From the NCBI RefSeq assembly GCF_000499845.2, contig NC_023751.2, positions 13,982,280 to 14,046,279 of the forward strand: DNA of 64,000 nucleotides, read 5' to 3'. Every line of letters begins with the position of its first letter. Within the stretch, counting starts at the first letter, position 1. A program made the position numbers and the translations under genes. Of the stretch, positions 1 through 12,532 are shown one piece after another. The notes beneath the pieces are model-generated. The model saw only the letters and a program-made list of their open reading frames with translations. It searched no databases and had not been told where the DNA came from. The stretch comes from Phaseolus vulgaris. Lineage: Eukaryota; Streptophyta; Magnoliopsida; Fabales; Fabaceae.

Positions 1-3000
1 AAAAAATAGGTCATACAAAGTAAATGAGATCTCTGTGCTCTGTTTTAAAGGACCTCACCATTTCATTTACTGCCACCAAAAGATCTCTCCGAGCCTTGGC
101 AAACCGTTTTAATTGGCCCCCAATCATATTGAATAGCAAAGCATCAAGAGTCAATGAAAGTGACATACCGGGCCTCTGTACCTTTACAGCAACCATCTCT
201 CCAGAATGCAGGTGAGCTGCAACACTTGAAGCGACAAAAGTAAACACTTCAATCTTCCTCAAACATGTAAATATTATTCTAAAATATCAAATTTAAGTGC
301 AAGAAGCCGAGCAAATATAAAATACACAAAAATAGAATAAATTCTAAGCTAACTTTTGTTGTTAACTAACCTTTATATACTTGCCCCAAGGATGCTGCTG
401 CAATAGGTGATGGGCTGATCTCTTTAAAAATTTCATGAATAGGAACACCAAACTGATTCTCAATAGATTTAATTGCAACACCAGTTGGAAACGGAGGTAT
501 TTGATCCTATAATATGAATACAAAATTTATAAGGCTTTATGAAAATACAAATTACAGAAGACAAGAGCTTAGCCATAGTCAATAGATGCACCTGCAGTAT
601 TTGATTACATGGTTGAAGTACAATGGAAGATGTCATTGTACCTGTAACTTGGCAAGTTCTTGGCAATATATTGTTGGTAATATGTCAGGCCGGGTGCTCA
701 ATGCCTGCCCAAGCTGGAATCATAAATGGATTAAATCAAACATAAGAACTGCACAGGCAATACATTTAATACATGTTAAATATTAATTATTGTTCCATTC
801 AATATATGTATGTCATAATGACAATGCAGGAAAGAAGGAAAACAAAAAGAAAAGCTTCTTATCTATATTCAAGTGCTTTTACAACGAAAATATGACACTT
901 AAAAGAATAAATATAATAAAGTAAGACACTAGTTATCTAGATTAAAATCATAAGAATTTGGACACAAGACTAATGGAATTCTGTGGTAAAGGCAAAAGTA
1001 GATAAAAGAAAAATAAATATCTCAAAGTAAAACAAATAATGGGAAAAATAGAGATTGTGATCCAGGATCATAAACCGTTGAAAAGGTCAATTTATTTCGT
1101 AACAGAATCCAGATACGAGTTTATTTTAGAGTAAGAGCAGAAATTTGTGTGAGAGAGAGAAATTGATACTAAATTGCATATCTTAAACTAACCTCAGCAT
1201 AGATCATGTATAGTATAGAAAGAGTAACGCGAGTATGAATAGCTAATGAATGCAGAAACCAAAGGAAATAACCTGTGAGACTTGCCTTGATATAGAAAGG
1301 ACCCAAGCGTATTAGAGTTTCACGAAACTGCAAAAAAATTGTATATCACTGTTCATTTAAGCTAGTTCTCCATAAGTACTAAAAAAATTAATCCACGTTC
1401 TCCACTGCTGGAAGAATTGTTAGTTGAAGAAATATTAGTGGTTTCAAATTTCTTTAATGCTTAAATATACGGTTCACATTTTACCTCTAAACCCTTTTTC
1501 ATGGTTTCTCCGACAGTTTTTCTTGGTTTTCATCAATCTTAAACATACACGACTACCCTCCATCTAACCCAATCCCTTTACTGGGGCTTTCTACATATCT
1601 TCTCCACAAATATCCAAAGCACTTTAGGCGAGATTCTACCATTTTCTCATTCCTCCTGATCCCTTTACTGGGGCTTTCTACATATCTAGTATGTCTACTC
1701 ATAACACCAAGTTCATTGTCGTTATCTTTTTTCTTGACAAACACAACTCCACACTTCACCGGAAGTCTTATCATTGTGTAATGAATTTTCCCTAAGCAGT
1801 ACCTTTTGTCACATACAATACCTAATGCACTCCTCCATCTCATCCAGCCCACTAGAAATCCAACGACCAACATCATTACCTATTTTACCACTTTGTATGA
1901 TGAACCTGCTTGATTTTAATTTGTATAACTTGTGGTAAGGCGTGGTGTCCAAGTTTCACCTCTTAAGATTTTAACTTGTATAACTTGTGCTAAGGTATGG
2001 CAAGGTCTCCATGTTTCACCTCTAAGACAGGATCAACTCGTCTCCAGCTAAACTTACATTCCAATGGTTCCCTTCTTAAGCTCCACCTGACTTCTACTTA
2101 AATAAAAATTAAGATTCCAAAATTCATCTCCACGTCTATAACTTCCTATTTATTTACTCTTTTCTCTCTCGGAGTATCATCCGAAAAAAACCAGTTACCT
2201 CACAATAAAGGAAATTATACAATGCTCAATGATAAAATATCTTTATGGCTCGGACATTAATAGTAACTAATTGATAATTATAACCAGAACTTCCCTAGTG
2301 TCTGGAGTTGAGTGACAAAAGAAGTGGTTGGAGTATTGTCTCTATGTCTATTTTGTTAACGCTCCATTTTACTCTCCTTTTGTTTCCCCGACTTCTAAAA
2401 GGTTTCCAATAAAGAAGCTTTCTTTAATTTTTCATCCAGTTAATTGGTTTTAATCCTCTCCAATATCAGGCAATTTACTGAGCTTTTTTCTTAAGAGATT
2501 GATAATGGTTCAATCAAATGCATAATAAATTGAGCGGATCAGACCTGATACCGCAAACCAAAAGTAATCTGTGTTCAGTCCCTAGTGTATCTGCCAAAGA
2601 ATGTGAAAAACATTGAGAAAAGATGATGTTTACCTTAACAGCACGTTTTTTCGTGTCTTGGACGAAAAATTGCCACATCGTTAGCCTTAACACATGAAAT
2701 GAAATAATTGATGCCCTGTATAAAGCCAAAAAGGGGCCAAAGCCGTAGATAGCATTGAAACTCTTAGAGCTATAAGTTCCAAGAGCATGCCCAAATTGAT
2801 TTTCAAGCGATTCCCTCCTCATCCTCGCATACTCAGCAGAGGGCGTTACGCCATGCACGCTGGTGAAACCAGTTGAATATCTGCAGCAGCATCCACGATG
2901 AACGAAAAAATTGAACGTCATAAAACAAGAAACGGACCAAAACTCATCTCAGTTGTTAATCGGTTGTGCACGGGAGAACAAAAAAAATAACTCACGAATT

Positions 3001-3356
3001 ACGGTGCAGTAAGCAAGACGAGGAACGGCAATCCAATTGCACGCATTTGCTTAAGATAATTTCAGTGAAACTGTCGTGATATAAATCTGCAAGAAAAATA
3101 AACTCTCACTACAATAATAGCAACAATAACCTAACAGCCAATCAATTCTAACAATAATTGAATATAAAACAGCGAATAGAAATGGGATAGTTTGTAGAGA
3201 GTGATGATCAGAGGAAATGTACGTGCGGACTTGAGAATAGGAGCGCGGTGTCGGTAGAGAGCTGCGAAGGCATTCCTCGTCATTGATATGTATGGTAAAG
3301 AAGTTCAGTGGAAAGCATGGGAAAACGCTGAACACCAAGTGTTTGAGAAAATGCAT
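1..3356 (-). CDS. ABC1K/ADCK-type atypical kinase, 5' part (3' end outside window)
   Basis: Atypical protein kinase-like ATPase of the UbiB/ABC1 family, which in plants acts in plastids or mitochondria on prenylquinone metabolism. Six exons are readable: 3223-3356, 2634-2880, 1286-1327, 642-713, 371-506 and about 59-216. All junctions keep frame and give about 263 residues. Family marks seen: the K-x-G-Q motif (K141, then LGQ142-144) followed by ALSTRPDILP; DQIPPFP; the Ala-rich loop AAASLGQVYKA in place of a Gly-rich loop; and VAVKVQRPG with the ATP-site Lys near 222. The start is the first in-frame ATG (3356), giving a hydrophobic, Ser/Arg-containing N terminus that could be an organelle presequence. 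The stretch SSKSFNAIYGFGPFLALYR resembles what I recall of Arabidopsis At5g24970. The exon 1 donor and the last donor (59 or 54) are less certain. The catalytic C-terminal half lies beyond position 1. Confidence 0.88.
714..1285 (-). other. GC-AG intron of the ABC1K gene
   Basis: On the minus strand the exon ending in ATCAAG is followed directly by GCAAGT, and the next exon starts CTTGGGCAGGCATTG after ATTCCAG. Only this reading gives the conserved IKLGQALSTRPD. An intron starting with GC is the known minor donor class, and the surrounding AAG|GCAAGT fits it well. Confidence 0.75.
1553..1876 (-). mobile_element. LINE (non-LTR retrotransposon) reverse-transcriptase tail relic in an ABC1K intron
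   Basis: The minus-strand translation contains MRWRSALGIVCDKR, then KIHYTMIRLPVKCGVVF, then EKMVESRLKCFGYLWRR. In that order these match the C-terminal part of plant LINE ORF2 proteins (WRSASGVLCDRR, then FYKTAIRPAMLYG, then MVESRLRWFGHVWRR in family terms). The relic lies in the same orientation as the host gene, within the 1.3-kb intron 1328-2633. A 30-base stretch (around 1570-1592 and 1658-1689) occurs twice and duplicates the YVESPSKGI segment. It is far too short to be active. Confidence 0.7.
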
Positions 3357-6027
3357 AGGTGCGACCAATTACTCATTGGTTTGATTCGATGAGTAGCGGC
3401 AATGAGTGTGTGAGCTTCTTGCAATTCTGAAAGCTGAGGAAAACTGCCACGTGTGGTAAGGTAAGCACCGCACTTGACAGTTGGCACCAATTTTGCAGAA
3501 CGAACCGCCCTCTTCTTCGATTGGGATTGGATTAAACCGCTGCGACCTATGGCACTCTGGAGAGCTTTAAGTTTGTTTCGGACACGATACGACACTCATA
3601 TGACACTTATTGGATACAGAATTTCTAAATTTGTTAAATTTTTGACAATTGTAATAAGTTTCTAACACAATTTAAAAAACAGAATACATTAATTTTTTAA
3701 AAGTTCAAGTTTTATTGTATAAATTGTTTTATAATTATAAAAATAAAATGAATCAGTTATAAAAAAACATTTTTTTCTTCAAATAATAATCAAAAACATA
3801 TTTATACATATAAATCTTTATTGTCAACTTATATAATTCATAATTATATAATATATAAATTCATGTCTCCGTATCCTACATTTTATAAATTTTACTTATT
3901 TTTGTGTTCGTTTCTTTGTTGTATTTCTGTGTACATGTCTTTGTTGTATCAATATTTCTGTGAGTGTGAGTTTCTACGTTGTATCACTATCTGTGTGAGT
4001 GTAGCGTCTGTGCTGATGGATCTCTTGGGTGCACAATTTCCTCTTCTGAATACACTCGCATCATAAAGTTTTTTTTATATTATTATTTTATTACAAATTA
4101 ATAATAATAATAATAATAATCAATTTATACTTTATTATAATATACACGTTAACTTAATTTATACTTTAATACTATTAGCTCTAGGCATCAAACTAAGAGT
4201 TCTTTAAAATCATTTTCATGAATTAAACTTGTCCATTTTGATAAATAATTCAGATTTTCAAATAGATGGAATTTGTTTATTAAACAACATAAGCTAGTTT
4301 TTTTTATTACAAAAGAATAGTTGCAAAATTATAATTCCAAGTATAAAATAAACTTTTTTATGCCATGGTGTAAAATGTATTTACTGTTGAAATAATAAAA
4401 ATAATGGTATTAAGTTTAGATGAATGTTTGTTTTGTAGGCTCAATAAAATGGATGTGGTTTCATCTAGCTAACATCATTGTTATATAAGTGTTATGTGTA
4501 TATATTTAAATTTTATCCATTGTTAAGAATTGTTAGCACAGATAATATAAATATATAATACAAAAGATATATATGTATTATTATGACACAGTTTATTTAG
4601 TTAGTCATATTAACTAATATAAGCATAAATGATGCGATTAGTTAGATTCTTATTATATGTAGTCAAATTGACTAATAGAACTATAAATGGTATAGTTTTT
4701 TTATACTTATTGAATTTATCAAAACTCATTCATTTAATCACAAATTTCATAAATTCATAACTATATAATAATAATTGAAAAAAATGAGTTTAGAAGAGAA
4801 GCGTACCAAAAATAGCAAAAATAAATTAATAAAATAAAATATTAATAAGTATAAAATAGAAACGAATTTGTTACATAAAAACAAACATGTATAATGAAAA
4901 ATTTCTATAGATTAACATATTTAATTTAATTATTTAATTTTTATATTTTTTTAATTATTTTAAAATATAGTAGAAATAAACTCCATAAATATCTCATCAA
5001 TGTAATTTATTTTTTTATAAAATTAATAAATTTAAAATTTGGTTGTATTAATATTAATGATTAAATTACATAATTATTTTTTAAAAATTCAGACAATTTG
5101 GATCTACATGGTACTTATGATCTATCAATAGTATGAATAAATAACAAATTGTATGTAAACTAACATTTAAAATAAAATAAAATATTATTATTTTCATATT
5201 TATATTAACAATATAGATTTATAATTTATTTTAACAAATATGAATATATTATATCTATATATAAAAATTAATTTTCTTTATAACTGATTTTAAAAATGAT
5301 GTTATTGTTTAGTTTAATTTTAAAAAAAAGTATCATGCAAAATAAATTTATATTAATAAATATATATAAATTACTTAGTGTTTTTGTTTCTCCTAAAAAT
5401 TTGTGGCTCACCAAATAACTTTCTGCTTTTTCTTTTTTCATTTTCATTATGCATCTTTATTAATTTTTATTTATTTATTTCACATTCTAATTCTAATTCT
5501 TTTTCTTATGAAAATCAAATAAATTATAATACTTAGTAGCTAATTTAACTCTCATTTTTAATAATTTTGATAAGAATACACAAATAAGTAATAATAAATA
5601 AAATTTGTAATTTATAAAAATTAAAAAAATTATAACTAATATATTTTATACAATTTGATTATTGTTATAGTTGGATTAATGGATATATTCATTAATAACA
5701 ATTTTATTTTTTTAATAATACTTATAAAGACATCCAAATATCAATCTTTATCTTTATTTTATATATTTTTTAATTATTTTTTTTAATATATCTATTTATA
5801 TTTGTAGATACACAGCTGAAAAGAATCTGCTAGTATATTATAATTAGGTTTATTAATTGTTAACATAAGCATTTTAAAAGTAAACTATCTTTACAGATTG
5901 ACAAAATATGAATATTTTTACTGCAATGGGTAGAGTTATGATATGAACCCCATTTGTTGCAATCCCCACTGAAGTGAAACGAAACCTCACTGTATCGCTT
6001 CCTCGCGTTTTGAAATTTCAGAGCGGA
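3357..6027. other. AT-rich intergenic region between divergent genes
   Basis: No coding signal is convincing here. The ABC1K 5' flank to about 3600 is of mixed composition and presumably holds its promoter. From 3600 on the DNA is extremely AT-rich, with an (ATA)n microsatellite at 4099-4120. Short open frames are of low complexity. Confidence 0.6.
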
Positions 6028-6277
6028 ATGGCGTACGAACAACACAAACCCACGCGACCATGGATCCAAGACGCACTACTTATGTTAGTGGTTATTCTGA
6101 TAGCAGCGCATGTCCTCGCTATGGTCATTTTTCTCTCCACTCATCGCTCTAATTTCAAACAAATTCCACCATTTCTATCTCTAATCACTCTATGTTCTTT
6201 CGATTTTACTTCAGGTGTATTGGATTTACAGATTAGCCACCCAGAAACAGCCGCAGCGTAGGAGAAAGGCTCACTGA
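6028..6277 (+). CDS. small single-pass membrane protein, 52 aa, two exons
   Basis: Exons are 6028-6123 and 6215-6277, separated by a 91-bp intron (GTCATT...TTCAG). The spliced product is 52 residues: a hydrophilic start, a hydrophobic segment at about 16-37 (ALLMLVVILIAAHVLAM then VYWIYRLA) and a basic tail QKQPQRRRKAH. I recall very short plant proteins with the same VYWIYRLATxKQPQRR ending, so the family is probably conserved in plants, but I know no function. The predicted topology is one membrane span with an Arg/Lys-rich side. The intron donor ATG|GTCATT is weak. Reading through it would give a different ending, stopping at 6261 after LQISHPETAAA, so retention would change the C terminus. 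The ATG at 6028 was chosen because spliced homology begins there; an upstream in-frame ATG at 5974 exists. Confidence 0.7.
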
Positions 6278-9200
6278 GGGTAAAGGTTCGTCATCTGCGA
6301 ATCCTAATTTACCTCCTACGAAAATCTGAGCCGCCATAGAATGTGGTTAGTCTTCATTTTATCGGCCTTGTTTGATCATGATCGCGGCATTTGCTAGTTC
6401 ACATAGAGCAAATGAATTGAATTCAAATGCAGCTTCTTAGTGTTTCCACACTTGTTTATATGGTTGGGATTTTAATATATGGTCTCTTGTAGAGCATGCT
6501 TTTAATTTAGATAATTTATTCGGTTTATTTTAATCAATTTTCTCAGCAGTTCCTGTGTGGTGTATACCTTTGCATTCTGATTTCTCAAAACAAATAATTT
6601 TTTTTACTCAGTAATTACCCTTGAAGACTGTTTTTTTTTTTTCGTATATGTTCTTTCTTGCACGGCCTCTTTACAATTCCCCAGCACCTATAGAATAGCT
6701 CGAGCATGTTGGGAGAAGTAAAATGATTATATGGTTCCATATTAGTGCTTAATACATTTTTTTTAAGGTTGCGTGAATGGTATTGTTTAATGATACAAAG
6801 CAGGCAGGGTATAGTAGTAGTACACGGACAATTATACTACTACTATGTTTTGTTTTTATCTGGAATACTACTAATCTATTAGATGATTTGAACAAGTTTG
6901 AAATAGAATTTAATTTAATTTATTAAACTTGCAACTGTAGCTTAGTGTGACTCCAGCATGTTTTTTGGGCGTCCAAAACATTTTTCTGATAAAAGACGAA
7001 AAAGTTACTGGAGAGATTATTGAAAGAATGCAGTCCTGCAATTTGTATGCACCCTCAACTTTATGAATATGGTTTTTTAGTGTTTCAATTCAAGTCATGT
7101 TAGAGGTTGGTCAGCTCCATGTAATTCCAAAGGTAATGGTTTCTCTTGGAATTTTGCTTCTCTAAAGGGATGATATGCACACCTTTGATTTCCTAATTAA
7201 CATTCTATTCTCCAGAATCTTCATAGAAGAGTCAAATCCCTTAAAGAGGAAGTAATCAACTATGTATGAATACGGTCAAGCCACAACTGAGCTCAGGATT
7301 TGTTAAGTTTATGCTTTAAGTGAGTCTTTATGTTGCTGGTTTCGTTAGAGAAATGTTTGCTCAAAATAACTTGGCGATTAACTTGCCCTCATTCATTTAA
7401 AGAAAGTCTGAAGCACGGGGCATCCGCAATCTACAGTAAAGCGTTTTCATTTTTCAATACAGTCTGGGACAGCACCTGCAACGCTGTTCTGAAATGCAAA
7501 CCAAGGTATGCATTCAATGCAATCAAGCAAAATTTAAATCATAAACAAGAATGAATGAGCATAATTTATTTTATGTTAACCCTAACAGTTGTATTTATAC
7601 ATTTGCTTCTGCAAAACTATGGTATTCGCGAGGTAGTAAAATGAAGCAGAAGAAACACGTGTTATTGTCATATATACACACAGCATGTCAATCTAAGATT
7701 CAGCTCAAACCTGAGACAAATTATAACTAACTTTGTGGAGCTTCTTGAGAGCTGACATTGCAGTACCTTGCCCTTTACAAACCTGAACATTTTTAGTATA
7801 GCTCAAAGCACACTCAATCACCGGCCGCACACCAAAAAAATTAATCTCATTTAATGTAATTGAAACAAAGGTGTTTTGAATCTTCAAAAACACTCTAACT
7901 TGTTATTGAATTTCCCAGTGACAATCAGAAAGAAGTTTAACCGAATATGCTCAACATTGATTGTCCAATGTTCCTGCGAGTGACCATCAAATTCTGGTTT
8001 GTAATGTAGATTCCCCTTTGCAAACTACCAGAACTACAATGCCCATTGGCGATAGAATAGGGTATTGCGTTATTTTGATGATTACAAATTTTGGTAGGGA
8101 TTAAAGCCTAGAAGTTTATTTTCCTTTCAATTGCATAAACTCGCCATGATTCCAATCAAACTTCCAAAACCACTGCTATGTTCAGTTCTCTCTCCTTAGA
8201 ATGTATGTTTGAATTTCCTGTGGAATTATTAGTATTTTCGCCAAAGGGTACGTTCTCAGATGATCCTAGATTGGAACTATTAGTATTATGCTGTCCACAT
8301 GGAACTACTAAATATATGTTTAATTTGGCGTTTAACTCTATACGCCCGTTAAATATGTGGACAATAGGTGACACACAGTAGCCTTCCTGTTAAACGTGAT
8401 CTAATACAGACATACAAATGATTTTGATGATTGTCCGAACACACTATAAGTGAAGTTTCATTGATTTCATCGAAGGATAAGTTAGACCCAACCTAATTGG
8501 ACGAACTAGGAGAAAATAAACAATGAAAGAGTTTTCCTCACTGGAAAAATGTTTCGACATAGAGTATCTATAATGTATGATTGCTGAAATAAGGTATTTA
8601 TTTTAAAACTGTGGATCCTACAGGTCATATAGATTGAGGAGTTCACAAACTATCTCAGCCATCCACTTCTCATCAAAATACCTAACAATCCTACACAGAG
8701 AAAAAGATATAAAAATAAAAATGTTTGTTTTGTTTAGAAGACAAAAATACTTGTTTTTACTTTTTCTGGACAAACATATATTTCTATAGTTTTTATATTA
8801 ACTAATTTAATTTTCAAAATTTTAGAAACATGTGAATTTGATTTTTCTTTTTTTTTAATTCAATCTTTGAGTTAAACAAACTAATTTATTTTTTTTGTTT
8901 TTTCAGAAAGAAAATAGAAAAATCTTGGACATGTTTGATTTAAAGTACACCAACTCAAAACATATTTCTCTCCTTAAAAAGACTAAAAGTATAAAATAAT
9001 TTATTGTTATAAATTTTTTAATTTATTTTTATGCTATAGATTATAATACAAAACTTAAAACTTAATTGTGTTTCTCTTTGCATCCTCATTCTAATACAAT
9101 CAAAGCAGAATTTAAAAAAAAAACACAAATACACTGCGTCCAAAAAAGTGTCCCACAGAAAATATATTGTAGAAACAAAATTATTATAGGAAAAGAAAAG

Positions 9201-10039
9201 CAAATACTAAATATTTGAATGTTCCTAAAATATCTGCATGAGAAGGCTCAAAATCGTGACATGTGGTATTTGACCACTTAATTGATTCCATTGACATCCA
9301 CAGCTGAGCAAGCAGGTGCATGAATGAGAATCAAACTACTATATCATTACTTTAAATGGCTATATTAAAGCTTGGACTTTTTTTTTTCATTTTTTATCAC
9401 ATTATATATTATCATAGTTTTATCATTAAAAAATATCTAAATGGATATAGATTAAGGAAATAGAACAATCTTATCATAAATTTTTTTTTCATTTTCTTAA
9501 AGATCTTAAGTTTAATTATACCCAAAACCCTTAAATACTACTCTGTAATCTTTCATAATCTAATCCTAACATCTTCTGTATGCATTTTTTTATTTACGTC
9601 AGAGTGTAGACTTTAAAATGGCTGGTATGTTAAATGAAAAAAAAAATGAACGATTTTGTTTATATTTTAATTTATGAGTATTTCCTGCGTTGTAAAAATA
9701 TTTAAATTAATAAAAAAAAAAATATAGTAACATACATTTAAAAAAACATTTTTTAAATGAAAATAATATTTTGATTCTTATAAATTCAGATCTGAAAAAA
9801 AGTTAATAAACCTCAGAGTAAAATAAGGTTCGGTTTTTAAAATAAAATAATTGTTAAATAACAACGAAAATACTTTTTCAACAATATGTTTTTATCAACG
9901 TTTGAAATTTATTAAAAATCATAAAATTTTATGAATATTGTATTATATTTAATGACATTTCCTTATTTTTATATTTTCAATAAAATAATATATAAGATTG
10001 TGCAAACCTATGAATCAGTGGTCTATGGTTGAGTTAACT
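6278..10039. other. intergenic region, 3' flank of the small membrane protein gene then AT-rich DNA
   Basis: No gene could be supported. Between 7330 and 7554 and on the minus strand near 7705-7893 and 8156-8374 there are weakly protein-like open frames without convincing splice context. The rest is AT-rich with homopolymer runs. Confidence 0.5.
7402..7505 (+). other. orphan coding-like segment ending in a good donor site
   Basis: The frame reads SLKHGASAIYSKAFSFFN, then TVWDSTCNAVLKCKP, and ends at CCAAG|GTATGC, a good splice donor. Amino-acid composition is more protein-like than elsewhere in this AT-rich stretch. No initiating exon, partner exon or family was recognised. It may be an exon of an unrecognised small gene, a 3' alternative exon of the gene at 6028, or chance. 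Confidence 0.25.
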
Positions 10040-10450
10040 TAAAGTTCACCTCTTTGTATGATATCATATTAATGTAAAGTCTATCCTAGCGAAATTTTGT
10101 TAGTCTTATCAGGTCACCTGCTGTCGGACCATACATAAATATATAGTCTCACAATATCAGACCACCCATAAATATATATAGTCTCGCACGAGTTGGAAGG
10201 TCTCGGCGTGAGGATGTGTGTTGGAGATCTCTCATCTACTAGAGATACAAATATTTAATAATATATAAATGGGTGCAAAAGTTAGTTTTATAAAGTTGAG
10301 TTAGACTTAAAGTCAAATTTTTTAATGTTTGAGACTTCTTATTGACTAAAAATAAGAACATTTCATAGTATATAAGTGAGTACGAACCTTGACTTCATTA
10401 ACCAACTTTGTAAGATTGAGTTGAGTTTAAAGTCTACTTCTTAATACAGT
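10040..10450 (+). mobile_element. degraded legume LTR-retrotransposon LTR pieces, two tandem diverged copies
   Basis: Two neighbouring stretches (about 10220-10325 and 10330-10450) share the pattern of an ATATAAxTGxGTxCxAA segment followed by a TTGAGTTxGxxTTAAAGTC segment. This is the recurrent 3' portion of many legume LTRs. Just upstream (10130-10185) a GACCAxxCATAAATATATA...GTCTC unit is repeated in tandem. No coding domains, PBS or target duplication remain. Confidence 0.55.
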
Positions 10451-11464
10451 ATCATAGTCATTTAGAGCGTACACCACCAACGATAGTTTGTTTAACTTGA
10501 GATCACTCGGGTATCTAATATCAATATCTATCCTTATTTAGAAGTCATAAACCATAAAAAATGAAAATGAATTTGTAAGGTTTTTCAAATAAATTAAATT
10601 ACTATAAAGATGAATATTTATGGATGAAAATTACATTGATTATTTGCTGCTATGAAAATAAATGTATTTAAGATGCTTTTAAATACGAATGAATAATAGA
10701 GGGAAGAATTTGTAAATTGATAATGTAAAGTAGTTTGTTTAAGATGAATGTAAAGTAATTATTGAATTTACAAAGAATTTGTATAAATGTATGCTTGATA
10801 AATTTATTGAATTTTATAATTATTTATTAAAAGAAGTATTAATATTTTTTAACATATTATTATATTATTTAAAACTCATTGAAAATTAGGTATCACACTT
10901 AAAAAAAATTTAAAAAAATTAAGCTTTTTAGCTCATTACAAATAAGATGAATTAAATTATGACGAGTACTAAACTCAGTATCTACTAAATAAAAAAAATG
11001 TTAAATATATTTGTTTTCTGTACTATAATATAAAATTGATTTTTGTCTTAATTCAAAATTTAGATAATCTAATTACATGAAAAATATTGTAATATATGTG
11101 AAATTATAAATACATGAATAATCTAAAATTTAGATAAAGATAAAAATTATTTTTGTATTATAATATAAAGATAAAAAATATATTTAATTCATAAGATAAG
11201 AATGGGAAGTAAAGAAGTAATGGATCCTTTTATGATAATGGTTTTTGAAAAAAAATTTACAAAGAAAGTAAATGTACTTTCATAATAAAAGCATGAGAAA
11301 AAGCAATAAAAACAAGTGATATTTATACAATATTAATTTTATCCTTTATATTCTATGATCACGTGCCATTAAATTCTCATACTTCATTCTCAACTTTCTC
11401 ATTATTGTTTTTTTAATACACGCTCATTCTTATCCTAGGACTGAAACCCCTTATTCAAGGTACT

Positions 11465-11467
<3 letters not shown>

Positions 11468-11532
<65 letters not shown>
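11468..11532. repeat. (TA)n microsatellite
   Basis: About 65 bp of uninterrupted TA dinucleotides. Such tracts are highly length-polymorphic and can extrude cruciforms. Confidence 0.97.
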
Positions 11533-11536
<4 letters not shown>

Positions 11537-12532
11537 CACATGGTAGTGTGATGTTAGTATGTATTATCATTTATTTTAAATTATTTATGAAATGCTACTA
11601 TTTTGATAATTAACAGAAGTCAATTTTATAGTTAATTATTAACTACAGTTCACTTTATTATTTCATAAAAATTAATCTTGTATACATTTGCATTGTATTT
11701 TTAGAGTTTATTGCACATGATTTACTCATGAAGTTACCGAGAACAAAATTTAATTCCTCACTTCCAAATCTAACATATTAAAATAAAGAAAATTTATAAT
11801 GTATTAATTTAATATGTGAAGTCGAATGTAATTGGTTAAAAATATTCAATCATTTCTTAGACTGATACTTATACATATGTAAACTATACTTATTCATAAA
11901 TAATTTTCTAATAATAGATTAAATAAAAATTTATTATATCAATGAAATGATTATATATGAATAAATTATGATTGTAACTAAGACAAGTATTTAATAGATT
12001 ACAAAACATTCACGGAACATTAGTTCTTGTAATAAATGCAGTACAAACCATAAAGTTAAATTTAATTTAATCATTACTTGTTAATTAAGATAAATTCTTC
12101 CTTCACCACATATCTTTCTTTCCCCATGCACCATCATACTAATTTTATGTAAAAATTTGGTTTTATTTTTTTTATATAATTATAAATGAAAGATAACTTT
12201 ACATATTTAAATAACCTCAACTGCATTCGTACTTTTTTCCCACATGTGAGAGGGTTGACAAAAAGATTCGTTGTATTCGATGTTTTTCATAAAATAATTT
12301 TTTTCGAGTTTAGTACTTATTTTTGCATCTCGCTGATTTTTTTTTTTTTTGGATTTTGTGACTTTCAAAAAAATAAGCTAACAAAAACAAAATCACCACC
12401 ATTAGAAATATCAGAAAACTTATATCAATCATCAAAACAACTACCACAAACAATCACTAAATGAAAATAAAACATCACACTATCCACCATGCATGTATTG
12501 ATGCAATAAAACTAAAATATAAAATATGGAGG

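Noticed and set aside
3305..3595. Minus-strand frame upstream of the ABC1K exon 1
   Set aside because: It overlaps the presumed ABC1K promoter and exon 1 in another frame and shows no homology.
3821..4066. 81-codon plus-strand frame rich in Tyr, Cys and Ser
   Set aside because: Composition is explained by TGTGTT/TCTGTG repeats in AT-rich DNA.
7705..7893. Minus-strand frame ending in CKGQGTAMSALKKLHK
   Set aside because: Weakly protein-like only; no family or exon partner found.
8156..8374. Asn/Ser-rich minus-strand frame resembling a retroelement linker or low-complexity protein
   Set aside because: No recognisable domain, no start or splice context, and an internal short repeat explains its composition.
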